This document shows positions 51,807 to 60,382 of a stretch of DNA of 64,000 nucleotides, piece by piece. The translations under genes were made by a program, and so were the position numbers. Numbering within the stretch: the stretch's first letter is position 1; every line of letters begins with the position of its first letter. The notes under the pieces were generated by a model, which did no database searches, was not told the origin of the DNA, and worked only from the letters and a program-made list of their open reading frames with translations. Source of the DNA: HT1-32 sp040219025 (GTDB lineage Bacteria > Pseudomonadota > Alphaproteobacteria > Rhodospirillales > HT1-32); contig JAVJTE010000035.1 of NCBI GenBank assembly GCA_040219025.1, positions 96,880-160,879 on the forward strand. Direction: 5' to 3'.

Positions 51807-52430
51807 ATGAAACTGTTCTGGGGATCGACATCGCCCTATGTGCGCAAAGTCGTGGTTGCCGCCGCGGAATGCGGCCTGACAAACCGGATCGAGCAGGTCG
51901 AGGTGTTCCCGTGGGATGCCGACACGAAGTACGGCGAGGTCAACCCGGTCGGCAAGGTTCCGGCACTGGTCACGGATAGCGGCCAGACCCTCTACGACAG
52001 TCCGGTGATCATCGAATATCTCGACACATTGCATGAAGGCAGCAAACTGATTCCGCCGACCGGCGAGGCGCGGTTCGAGAGATTGCGGATTGCGGCCCTC
52101 GGCGACGGCATGATGGATGCGGTGATCCTGCTCTACAGCGAACTGGAACGGCGACCGAAGGAGTTGCAATGGGATTTCTGGGACAACCGCATGCGCAACA
52201 CGGTGAACCGTTCGCTTGATGCGCTGGAAGGCGACGCCGGAACGTTCAACCCGGACCAGCCGGATATCGGCCAGATCACAGCGGCTGTCGGGATCGGCTG
52301 GCTGGAATTCCGAAAGGCGGTTCTGGAAATCGACTGGCGGACCGGACGACCCGCCCTGTCCGCATGGTTCGATAGATTCAGCCAGCGGCCATCGATGACC
52401 GGGTCGATGCCGAAGGTCCATGTCCGGTGA
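51807..52430 (+). CDS. Glutathione S-transferase-like protein
   Basis: The protein has 207 residues from the ATG at 51807, preceded by AGGAAGGA. The thioredoxin-like N-terminal half has TSPYVRKVVVAAAE, NPVGKVPAL and YDSPVIIEYLD. The helical C-terminal half follows to the end. A start at 51786 (GTG) would lie ahead of the ribosome site. A detoxification or isomerase role is likely. There is no operon partner in sight. Confidence 0.82.
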   Translation: MKLFWGSTSPYVRKVVVAAAECGLTNRIEQVEVFPWDADTKYGEVNPVGKVPALVTDSGQTLYDSPVIIEYLDTLHEGSKLIPPTGEARFERLRIAALGDGMMDAVILLYSELERRPKELQWDFWDNRMRNTVNRSLDALEGDAGTFNPDQPDIGQITAAVGIGWLEFRKAVLEIDWRTGRPALSAWFDRFSQRPSMTGSMPKVHVR

Positions 52431-52574
52431 GACTCAATATCCACCATCAGCAGGACTTGATAACGCACCTGATCGAAACATCCCCTTGCCTATTTCAAGC
52501 TTTAAAGTTGTAAAACTGTCGCTTCCTGTCCGCGAAGTGCTAGTCTGCCGGGATAGCAACCTTTGCCGGAGTTG

Positions 52575-54314
52575 ATGATGTTCAAGCGTCTGTTATTGCC
52601 CGCCCTGCTCTTTACGATATTCGTCTTCGCCACACCGCCAGCCATTGCTTTCGAAATTTCAACCAGTCCGGTCAGGGTCGCCTTTACCGGGCTCAAGACC
52701 GCGGGGCAGGAATTTGGCGATGTCACGCTGGTCGTCGACCCCAAAACCGGAGAGACCACCAGCGCCGACCGGCTGCCAGAGTTGATTTCCCCGACAGCCG
52801 TTTCATGGACTGCGGCCACCGTCACGTTCTCGTTCAAGGTGTTCGAGACCACCTATTTTTTCAGCTGGGCAATCGGCGACAGCCTGCTGTCTGATACCCG
52901 GATGACAGCAGATTTGCCGGAAACGTCCGGTTTTCTTGGAGAGCTTGAGAGATTTCAGATCGGAAAGGCGCTGCTGTCCGGTGGAAAAATGACGGTTTCG
53001 GAAGGCGTTGGCGACCAGCCTCAGGTAACGGAGTTCACCCTGTTGCATCAGGCGGTGAATCTGGAAGATGTGGCCGAGGGCCGTATCGGCAAGCTGACCG
53101 CCGGTGCCATGGCGCTGGCCGGTGATATCCGGGACCGGCAGGAACAGATGACGCTGTCCCTCAATATTGAGCGGACAACCGCCGCCGGGTTTGACCTGGC
53201 CTATCCTGCTGTCGCATTCTCAAGCACACTTTCAGATTTTTCGCCCGACCTGCCAACGGCTGAGTATCTCCGTACCTTTGATAACTACGCAAAAGCTGGC
53301 CTCGGCTATGATTCGCTGAGCCTGGAGGCGATCACCGCTGTCGCGGTGTTGAACGAGAAACGCTATTCCCTGTCAATCGACAGCAACCACAACGGGCTCT
53401 ATCGCGGCTACGTCGCCGGTCCCGGCAGCCTGAACGGTCTGAAACTGGATGCCGGGACGACCGGCATTGTCTCGGTGAACAGCATCACCGCGACAGGCTA
53501 TGACCTGACCGCCGCCGCTGACGACATCCGTGAGCGCCTGCGGACCCGGCCGGAAATTTTCGATCCGGAGGTAACGGACCCTTCAGTGTTTCTGTCCAGC
53601 TTGCCTGCCCTTGATTTTGGCGACTTTTCCGTCAGTGGCGTTATGATCTCGGAGGGTGACAAGTCGCTGACGCTGGCGACTGTGCTTGTCGATGATATCC
53701 GTATCGATGCGGACCACCGCATCAATTTCGGTTTCAAGATCGACAGCCTGGCGCTTCCGGCCAGTCTCTTTAACAAACAGCGAGACAAGACCACCCGGAA
53801 AATTCTCGATTATGCCGGCCTCGACCAGTTGAAGATCAATCTGGAGCATCACTTTACACTCGATCCGAAAGACTGGGGCCTCAGTATCAATTCTCTCGAT
53901 GTCGCCATGGACGGGCTTGCCGCCTTTACCAGCCAGCTTGAACTGACCGGACTGGCATTACCGAAAGACGACGGTAATTTCGTTTACCCCAGACTGGCAA
54001 AAGCCGGGATAACGATTTCCAACGACCAGTTGCTTGACGCCGGCCTTGCCAGCGCAGCCTCCGGAAACCGGACGCCTGACTATCTCCGTCGCGAGGCAGA
54101 ACAAACCCTGCGAAACCTGCAGGCCAGCATGACGACAGAACCCGGCAAGGCCGTCTATGACGAGGTCATCAAATTCCTCAACGGCACGCCGGTTCTTTCC
54201 ATGTCGCTGGCCCCGCAGAATCCGGTGCCGCTTGATCAGGTCGGCGGTATTCTGGCTCTCAGTGCCGATGCTGCTGTACAGTTCCTCGGGCTGAAAGTGA
54301 CCGCCAGCCCATGA
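52575..54314 (+). CDS. Secreted protein of unknown function
   Basis: The protein has 579 residues from the ATG at 52575. A signal peptide (LLLPALLFTIFVFATPPAIA) ends near residue 22. The rest is a regular succession of beta strands and short helices (RIDADHRINFGFKIDSLALP, INSLDVAMDGLAAFTSQLEL), without cysteine clusters or known motifs. The layout recalls DUF945- or DUF2125-like periplasmic proteins, but no family can be named with confidence. The lipoprotein gene starts 10 bases downstream. Confidence 0.7.
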   Translation: MMFKRLLLPALLFTIFVFATPPAIAFEISTSPVRVAFTGLKTAGQEFGDVTLVVDPKTGETTSADRLPELISPTAVSWTAATVTFSFKVFETTYFFSWAIGDSLLSDTRMTADLPETSGFLGELERFQIGKALLSGGKMTVSEGVGDQPQVTEFTLLHQAVNLEDVAEGRIGKLTAGAMALAGDIRDRQEQMTLSLNIERTTAAGFDLAYPAVAFSSTLSDFSPDLPTAEYLRTFDNYAKAGLGYDSLSLEAITAVAVLNEKRYSLSIDSNHNGLYRGYVAGPGSLNGLKLDAGTTGIVSVNSITATGYDLTAAADDIRERLRTRPEIFDPEVTDPSVFLSSLPALDFGDFSVSGVMISEGDKSLTLATVLVDDIRIDADHRINFGFKIDSLALPASLFNKQRDKTTRKILDYAGLDQLKINLEHHFTLDPKDWGLSINSLDVAMDGLAAFTSQLELTGLALPKDDGNFVYPRLAKAGITISNDQLLDAGLASAASGNRTPDYLRREAEQTLRNLQASMTTEPGKAVYDEVIKFLNGTPVLSMSLAPQNPVPLDQVGGILALSADAAVQFLGLKVTASP

Positions 54315-54324
54315 TACGCTGACC

Positions 54325-54735
54325 GTGATCTTCAGATTCGCCCTTCTTGTTGCTGCCCTCGGCGGCCTGTCGGCCTGCGCCATCATTACCCGGCCGGAGG
54401 CCTGCGGCCCGCTCTATGGTGTTGCACGACTGGGGCCGGTGGGCGATGTGCAGGAAAGCGGCCGTGCGGTACAGAATATCGACGGCATCGTCTATACGAC
54501 CTTCGGCATTCAGGAGCGATACTATATCGACCGGGCCAGCCTCGATTTCCGGACCCTGAACGGTGACATCGTCGATTTCCGGGTTGATCGGGGGGCACTC
54601 GACAAATATGGCGGCCTCGACTGGGGGCCACGTGCCTATGACGTCACCCCCTGCAAGCTGCCCCGTTCCGCCGCCCGGCGCATTCTGTCGCGCAGCGAAT
54701 ATGACCGTTATGAACGGGAAGGCCGGTTCGACTGA
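54325..54735 (+). CDS. Small lipoprotein of unknown function
   Basis: The protein has 136 residues from the GTG at 54325. The signal ends at the lipobox GGLSAC (Cys about 18). The mature part has two cysteines and an aromatic-rich beta pattern (VYTTFGIQERYYIDRASLDF). No domain is recognised. It may be coupled to the secreted-protein gene upstream. Confidence 0.6.
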   Translation: MIFRFALLVAALGGLSACAIITRPEACGPLYGVARLGPVGDVQESGRAVQNIDGIVYTTFGIQERYYIDRASLDFRTLNGDIVDFRVDRGALDKYGGLDWGPRAYDVTPCKLPRSAARRILSRSEYDRYEREGRFD

Positions 54736-54862
54736 CCCGCTGACCGGCAGATATCGCTCCGCCGGGGAAAAAAGCAGTCCCGGGGTATGGCCTATCCACA
54801 AAGCCGGATGGTAGGTTTTCCGGGAAACCGTAATCGACCACGCCAAACAGGGGAGAGACCCA

Positions 54863-55972
54863 ATGGACACACGCGCAGCCGTCGCCTTCAGGGCAGGTGA
54901 ACCGCTCTCGATTGAAACCGTGCAGCTGGAAGGGCCGCGTGCCGGTGAAGTAATGGTCGAAATCAAGGCCACCGGGCTTTGCCATACGGACGAGTTCACC
55001 CGTTCCGGAGCCGATCCGGAAGGTGCCTTCCCGGCTATCCTCGGTCATGAAGGGGCCGGGGTGGTGGTCGAGGTCGGGCCGGGCGTGACCTCGCTGAAGA
55101 AGGGCGATCACGTCATCCCGCTCTATACGCCGGAATGCCGCCAGTGCGAATATTGCATTTCCGGGCGGACCAATCTCTGTCAGGCAATCCGTGTCACCCA
55201 GGGTCAGGGCCTGATGCCCGACGGCACCTCGCGGTTCTCTCTCGGGGGCGAGAAGATTCTGCATTACATGGGCTGCTCCACCTTCGCCAATCACACCGTG
55301 CTGCCGGAAATCGCCCTGGCCAAGGTCCGCGAGGACGCCCCCTTCGACAAGATCTGCTATATCGGCTGCGGTGTCACCACCGGCATCGGTGCGGTGATCA
55401 ATACCGCGAAGGTGAAGCCCGGCGATAACGTGGTCGTCTTTGGCCTCGGCGGCATCGGCCTGAATGTGATTCAGGGTGCCCGTATGGTGGGTGCCGACAA
55501 GATAGTCGGTGTCGACCTGAACCCGGCCCGGCGCGAGATTGCCGAGAAATTCGGCATGACCCATTTCGTCAACCCGACGGAGGTCGAGGGCGATCTGGTG
55601 CCCTATCTGGTCGACCTGACCAACGGCGGCGCAGATTATTCCTTTGAATGTATCGGCAATGTCGATGTCATGCGGCAGGCACTGGAATGCTGCCACAAGG
55701 GCTGGGGCGACAGCATCATCATCGGTGTTGCCGGTGCCGGTCAGGAAATCAGGACCCGCCCGTTCCAGCTGGTTACCGGCCGGGTCTGGCGCGGGACGGC
55801 CTTCGGTGGTGCCAAAGGCCGCACCGACGTGCCGAAAATTGTCGACTGGTACATGGAAGGCAAGATCAACATCGACGACCTGATCACCCACACCATGCCG
55901 CTGGAAGACATCAACAAGGGCTTCGACCTGATGCATGCGGGCGAAAGCATCCGCTCTGTCGTGGTCTACTGA
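54863..55972 (+). CDS. Class III alcohol dehydrogenase / S-(hydroxymethyl)glutathione dehydrogenase
   Basis: The protein has 369 residues, the usual length. Catalytic zinc ligands lie in GLCHTDEF, GHEGAG and later C174-type positions. The structural zinc loop is CRQCEYCISGRTNLC, and the NAD-binding motif is VFGLGGIGLNVIQG. It oxidises the glutathione adduct of formaldehyde and also long-chain alcohols, and it can reduce S-nitrosoglutathione. A GGGAGAGA ribosome site stands 9 bases upstream. The matching S-formylglutathione hydrolase is not obvious nearby. Confidence 0.93.
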   Translation: MDTRAAVAFRAGEPLSIETVQLEGPRAGEVMVEIKATGLCHTDEFTRSGADPEGAFPAILGHEGAGVVVEVGPGVTSLKKGDHVIPLYTPECRQCEYCISGRTNLCQAIRVTQGQGLMPDGTSRFSLGGEKILHYMGCSTFANHTVLPEIALAKVREDAPFDKICYIGCGVTTGIGAVINTAKVKPGDNVVVFGLGGIGLNVIQGARMVGADKIVGVDLNPARREIAEKFGMTHFVNPTEVEGDLVPYLVDLTNGGADYSFECIGNVDVMRQALECCHKGWGDSIIIGVAGAGQEIRTRPFQLVTGRVWRGTAFGGAKGRTDVPKIVDWYMEGKINIDDLITHTMPLEDINKGFDLMHAGESIRSVVVY

Positions 55973-56012
55973 GACCGGTCAGAAAGACAGACAGTCACTG
56001 ACTTTCATCTCA

Positions 56013-56055
56013 CGTCATCCCGGGGGCCGCCACCGGCGATACCCGGGACCTGACG
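56013..56055. repeat. Palindromic repeat of the CGTCATCCCGGG type
   Basis: Arms CGTCATCCCGGG (56013-56024) and CCCGGGACCTGACG (56042-56055) pair with a two-base bulge. This pattern is widespread as a dispersed intergenic repeat in alphaproteobacteria. Another partial copy (GACCCCGGGC) lies at about 56070. Confidence 0.5.
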
Positions 56056-56105
56056 GAGGCCACTGGCATAGACCCCGGGCAGAAATACCCGCACCTGAAA
56101 CTCCT

Positions 56106-56180
56106 CCTCATCCTGAACTCGTTTCAGGATCGGTAACTGAGAGCCACAGCCAGGGGTCCTGAAACAAGTTCAGGATGAGG
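56106..56180. repeat. REP-like inverted repeat
   Basis: The 23-base arms (56106-56128 and 56158-56180, CCTCATCCTGAAC... core) match with one mismatch and are 29 bases apart. The core TCATCCTGAACTTGTTTCAG is a common dispersed palindrome in Proteobacteria. It lies between the convergent ends of the alcohol dehydrogenase and the dienelactone hydrolase genes and may end both transcripts. Confidence 0.65.
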
Positions 56181-56269
56181 GCGCAGGGGTATAAGCAGGC
56201 CGATGGGGCAAATCTGAAGCTGTAAGGGAGCATCCACGGGGACGGTCAGTCCGCCCCCGTGGAAATCAA

Positions 56270-57151
56270 TCAGGCGAGATGTTTCTTGAAATGCGCGATG
56301 GTGCGGTCCCAGGCGATCTTTGCCTGTGCCTCGTCATAGCGCGGGGTCGAGTTGTTGTGGAAGCCGTGCTTGGTGCCCGGATAGATATGCGCTTCGAAAT
56401 CCTTACCGGCCGCCTTCAGCGCCGCATCATAATCCGGCTTCATGGCATTGATCCGCGCATCATCTTCGGCGTAATGCACCAGCAGGGCCGCTTCGATTTT
56501 CGGCACATCCTCGGTCTTCGCGGCCCGGCCATAGAACGGCGCACCTGCATTCAGATCAGCCCCCATCGAGACCGCGAGGCCATTGACCACGCCACCGCCA
56601 TAACAGAAGCCGGTCGCCCCCATCTTGCCGGTCGACAGCGCATGGGATTTCAGGAACTTGCCACCATTCATCATATCCGTGAACAGCTTCGCGCCATCAA
56701 GGCTGGCCTGCATCGCCTTGCCGTCATCATCATTACCGGGATAGCCGCCGATCGGCGACAGACCGTCCGGGGCGAAGGCCAGGAAACCTTCGGCGGCGGC
56801 ACGGCGGGCGACATCCTCGATATAGGGGTTGAGGCCCCGGTTCTCGTGAATCACCAGCACCGCCGGGAACGGGCCCTCGCCTGTCGGCTGAACCAGATAG
56901 CCCGTTGCCTTGCCGGAGGTGCCGCCCGGCGAATCATATTCGACATAGGTCGCCTTGATGCGCGGATCGGTGAAGGAGATCATCTGTGCTTCGGCATAGC
57001 GCGGCAGCAGGGCCTGGGCCATCGCCAGGGCGGAGCCGCCGACCACGGTCATCGCCGCGGCCCGGTTCAGGAACTCGCGCCGGTCCATGGCGGAATGGCA
57101 GTACTGATCGTACAGCGAGTAGATTTTCGGGTCGATATCCTGTGGTGACAT
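56270..57151 (-). CDS. Dienelactone hydrolase family protein, Tat-exported
   Basis: The protein has 293 residues. A twin-arginine signal (MDRREFLNRAAAMTVVGGSA, residues about 22-41) follows a short N-region. The catalytic triad is cysteine in GFCYGGG, aspartate in YAEDDARIN and histidine in GTKHGFHN. Family members open lactones or cleave esters. The exported form suggests a periplasmic substrate. No catechol pathway genes are near. Confidence 0.85.
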   Translation of the reverse strand: MSPQDIDPKIYSLYDQYCHSAMDRREFLNRAAAMTVVGGSALAMAQALLPRYAEAQMISFTDPRIKATYVEYDSPGGTSGKATGYLVQPTGEGPFPAVLVIHENRGLNPYIEDVARRAAAEGFLAFAPDGLSPIGGYPGNDDDGKAMQASLDGAKLFTDMMNGGKFLKSHALSTGKMGATGFCYGGGVVNGLAVSMGADLNAGAPFYGRAAKTEDVPKIEAALLVHYAEDDARINAMKPDYDAALKAAGKDFEAHIYPGTKHGFHNNSTPRYDEAQAKIAWDRTIAHFKKHLA

Positions 57152-57254
57152 GACAATGCCTTTTCTGTTGAAAAATATGCACAGACAGTGCCAGAAACCG
57201 GGCCGATCATCCGATAAATTTTACGTGAGCAGTACCGTCAGCCGCGGCCTGCCA

Positions 57255-57908
57255 CTAGATGGCGCTGATCCCCCCGTGCTTGCGTGACCATGTCGGCGCA
57301 TCCCTGATGAATTTGCGAATTTCGTCGGCTTCCCTGTTGCCGAAATAGCCGTCGGATTCGGCCCGGTCCATAATGTCTTCAAGCGTCGCAAGGGACAGCA
57401 TCCTGTGTTCGCCGGTGAAGACATTGAAATCGACCAGCACGAAGGTTCCGAGAATTTCTGCCTCTGCCCGGCGCAGAGCCGACATGAACACGGATTCACT
57501 GGCCCCGTCTGTCGCCAGATCATCAATCAGCAGGATCTTCGCCCCCGGCTCGAAGCTGCCCTCGAACTGCGCCAGCCGGCCAAACCCCTTGCTTTGCCGG
57601 CAGACCAGAACCAGCGGCTTGTGCAGCCGGTCGGCGATCAGCGCCGCAAACGGCACCCCGGTCAGCTCGCACCCGGCAACCGCATCGAGCGAGCCCGGAT
57701 CGATATGTGCCGTAATCGCCTCGACCGCCATCTCCACCAGCAGGCTGCGGTCATCGGGTGCGGAAATCAGTTTCTTGCAGTCAATGAAGACCGGACTGGC
57801 CCAGCCTGAGGAAAAGAAGAACGGCTCCCCATCCGTGCGGGTATAGAGCGAGCGGCTGTCGGAAATGATCCGGGCCGTCTCGGTTGCCCTGTTTTCCCGG
57901 GTTCTCAT
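57255..57908 (-). CDS. Orotate phosphoribosyltransferase-like protein
   Basis: The protein has 217 residues. The PRPP-binding motif is ILLIDDLATDGAS near residue 125, with DAVAGCELTGVPFAALIAD ahead of it, as in PyrE. Some alphaproteobacteria carry such a second PyrE-like enzyme beside pyrimidine-degradation genes. Here it follows the carbamoylase gene with an ATGA overlap. It may salvage a pyrimidine base, but it could also be the main PyrE. Confidence 0.78.
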   Translation of the reverse strand: MRTRENRATETARIISDSRSLYTRTDGEPFFFSSGWASPVFIDCKKLISAPDDRSLLVEMAVEAITAHIDPGSLDAVAGCELTGVPFAALIADRLHKPLVLVCRQSKGFGRLAQFEGSFEPGAKILLIDDLATDGASESVFMSALRRAEAEILGTFVLVDFNVFTGEHRMLSLATLEDIMDRAESDGYFGNREADEIRKFIRDAPTWSRKHGGISAI

Positions 57909-59233
57909 TTGCTGTCCTCCGGCTGATCGTTGGCAACTGCCAGCATGGCGCCACCCAGAACTTCCGTTGCCAGAAAGAAGTCCGGAAATTCCATCTTCTC
58001 GTCAGGGTTATGGCTGCCCTTGTCGTTGCGGACAAAGACCATCCCGGACGGGATACCGGCATTGGCAAAGACCGAGGTATCATGACCGGCACCGGAGGCC
58101 ATCACCTCATAGGGAACCTGCTGACTTTTGCAGACCGCTTCCAGCAAGTCGATCATCGGTGGTGCCATGGTCGCCGGGCGGGTCAGTTTCGCCACCCCCA
58201 GATCAAACCGCACACCCCGCTTCTTTGCCACCTGCTCGCATTCCGACTGAATCAGCGCCTCGAAGGATTGCAGCGTCTTCAGGTTCTGGCTGCGATATTC
58301 CAGCGCAAAAGAAACTTCGCCGGGCACCCGGGATATCGCATGTTCCCGGGGATTGGTCTCGACGATCCCGGCCGTGACCACCAGATCCTCGCCCCATTCC
58401 AGCAGCACCCGCCAGTGCTCGTCAATCCGCACCATCAGGTCCGCCATCGCCAGCACCGCATCCTGACGCAACCAGCGGGGCACCGCCCCGGAATGGGCGG
58501 CCTGACCCGTGCAGACGACCCGGCGATGGCGGTGATTACCGCGAATGCCGGTGACGACACCGACCGGCTTTTCACGGGCCGTCAGAATAGGCCCCTGTTC
58601 GATATGCAGCTCCAGCCAGCCGGCCAGATGAGAGGGGTTCAGCAGCGGCGTGCCGGTTTTCAGCCGGTCGATATCGGCCCCGGCAGCCCGCATGCAATCT
58701 TCAAGAGTCTTCGTGCCGTCACGATGCGGGGTCTGAAAATCATCTTCGGTCAGCTGGCCGAACATCGCCCGTGTGCCGAAGTAACAGGGTCCGCCAAACC
58801 AGGCGCTTTCCTCGCCGCGCAGCGCATAGACCTCCATCGACCGCCGGGGAACATCTGTCTGCTGTGCCGCGACCAGCACCGCCAGCCCGGCAACCACACC
58901 GGCCGCGCCATCGTAATTGCCGCCCTCCGGCACGCTGTCCAGATGCGATCCGGTGGCGACCGCCGGCAATTCGGGATTCTGGCCCGGCAGGCGGATGATC
59001 AGATTGCGCGCTGCATCCCATTCAATCTCGAACCCGGCGTCACGGGCACGGGATTCAAGGAGACTGAAAGCCGCGGTCTCGCTCTCGCCGTAGGTTTCCC
59101 GCGACACACCAACCCCGTCAAAGGACATCTCCCGCAGGTCGGCGAGAATATCGACAGCGAGCTGGCGAACCGGGCCGGGCAGCATGAAGCCGGGCCGGAT
59201 ATCTGACGGAGCGGGGGATAATGACGGGGCCAT
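57905..59233 (-). CDS. M20-family Zn-dependent N-carbamoyl hydrolase (hydantoinase/carbamoylase type)
   Basis: The protein has 442 residues from the ATG at 59233. Metal-binding residues appear in ATGSHLDSVPEGGNYDG, LRGEESAWFG, ELHIEQGPIL and the C-terminal GAGHDTSVFANAGIP. The family includes L-carbamoylases, beta-ureidopropionase and allantoate amidohydrolase. The neighbouring PyrE-like gene suggests pyrimidine or carbamoyl-beta-alanine use. A run of nine or ten Ts on the minus strand (As at about 59246) precedes the start. Confidence 0.85.
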   Translation of the reverse strand: MAPSLSPAPSDIRPGFMLPGPVRQLAVDILADLREMSFDGVGVSRETYGESETAAFSLLESRARDAGFEIEWDAARNLIIRLPGQNPELPAVATGSHLDSVPEGGNYDGAAGVVAGLAVLVAAQQTDVPRRSMEVYALRGEESAWFGGPCYFGTRAMFGQLTEDDFQTPHRDGTKTLEDCMRAAGADIDRLKTGTPLLNPSHLAGWLELHIEQGPILTAREKPVGVVTGIRGNHRHRRVVCTGQAAHSGAVPRWLRQDAVLAMADLMVRIDEHWRVLLEWGEDLVVTAGIVETNPREHAISRVPGEVSFALEYRSQNLKTLQSFEALIQSECEQVAKKRGVRFDLGVAKLTRPATMAPPMIDLLEAVCKSQQVPYEVMASGAGHDTSVFANAGIPSGMVFVRNDKGSHNPDEKMEFPDFFLATEVLGGAMLAVANDQPEDSK

Positions 59234-59437
59234 GTGCTGCCTCCAAAAAAAAAACGGTGCCAAACAGGTCGGCACCCCTCAGATTTGGAAGTGACTATTT
59301 CTAGCCGGATTCAGGTCGCCGGGCAACCGTGATGTCGTCTCCGGCTCGGTCGGGCCATCCCGTCCCTGTCCGCCGGAATTGACGGACCTGCCCCCGCCCC
59401 CGATGATAATCCATCATCCCCTTGCCGGTGTCCTGCC

Positions 59438-60382
59438 TTGTCTTCACCTTCTGCCTCGCCCCACACGTCGCTTCCGCTGCTGGTCGGTGTCTCGACCAGG
59501 GCCCTGTTCCGGCTTGAGGAGGAAAACAGGATTTTCGAGACCGAAGGATGGATTGCCTATGAGGAGCTTCAGCTTCAGCGGGAACAGGTGATCCTTGAAC
59601 CGGGCGCGGCCTTTGATGTGGTACAGCGCCTGCTGGCCCTGAACGGCGGCACCGGCCACGACGCTGTCGAAATCATTCTGCTGTCAAAGAATTCCCCGAA
59701 CCTGTCGCTGCGTGCCCTGAATTCTGCCGAAAAGCTCGGTATTCAGGTCAAACGGGGAAGTTTCACCAGTGGCCGGGCGGTTGCCCCCTATGTCGATGCC
59801 TGGGGCATTGACCTGTTCCTGTCAAACGACGACGGCGATGTCCGTGCCGCTGTTGCGGGCGGTACCGCTGCCGCCAGACTTGGGGCTGCACCGGCACGCC
59901 TCAGCGACGTGTCCGATGACGAAGTCCGGATCGCCTTCGACGGCGACGCCGTGGTCTTCAGCCCGGAATCAGACAAGATTTATGCTGACCGGGGGCTTGA
60001 GGCGTTTCTGGACCACGAGCGGCGCAACGCGCTGGTGCCGATGAAAAGCGGCCCGTTCGGCAAGTTCCTGCACAAGCTGGCTGTGCTGCGCAGGAATTTC
60101 ATGCGCGCCGATGGCACCAGCCGTGTGCGAATCGCCATCGTGACGGCCCGCAACGCCCCCGCCCATGAGCGGGTCATTCATACCCTGAGGGCCTGGGGAA
60201 CACCGGCTGATGAAGCCCATTTCGTCGGACGGCATGAAAAGGCGCCCTTCCTGAAGGCCTTCGGGGCGCATATCTTTTTCGACGATCAGGAAAGCCATGT
60301 GCTGGGTGCCGGATCGGTGGTCACGGCGGGCCTTGTCCCCGGGCCGCATTCACCGGACAAGGCGGTTATCCCCGCGGACTGA
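59438..60382 (+). CDS. 5'-nucleotidase (NT5C1-like)
   Basis: The protein has 314 residues. It matches the cytosolic 5'-nucleotidase family from the start: VGVSTRALFRLEEENRIFE, EGWIAYEELQ, and SFTSGRAVAPYVDAW. Later VRIAIVTARNAPAHERVIHT and ADEAHFVGRHEKAPFL complete the HAD-like core. It hydrolyses nucleoside monophosphates. The best start is a TTG at 59438; no ATG lies ahead of the conserved region. Its 3' end overlaps the histidine kinase gene by 17 bases. Confidence 0.83.
   Translation: MSSPSASPHTSLPLLVGVSTRALFRLEEENRIFETEGWIAYEELQLQREQVILEPGAAFDVVQRLLALNGGTGHDAVEIILLSKNSPNLSLRALNSAEKLGIQVKRGSFTSGRAVAPYVDAWGIDLFLSNDDGDVRAAVAGGTAAARLGAAPARLSDVSDDEVRIAFDGDAVVFSPESDKIYADRGLEAFLDHERRNALVPMKSGPFGKFLHKLAVLRRNFMRADGTSRVRIAIVTARNAPAHERVIHTLRAWGTPADEAHFVGRHEKAPFLKAFGAHIFFDDQESHVLGAGSVVTAGLVPGPHSPDKAVIPAD

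Noticed and set aside
56279..57148. A 289-residue open frame opposite the dienelactone hydrolase
   Set aside because: The conserved triad and Tat signal are on the minus strand; the plus frame has no ribosome site or domain.
57884..59206. A 440-residue open frame opposite the carbamoylase
   Set aside because: It is antisense to a well-conserved M20 enzyme and comes from GC-rich codon usage; no family match is visible.
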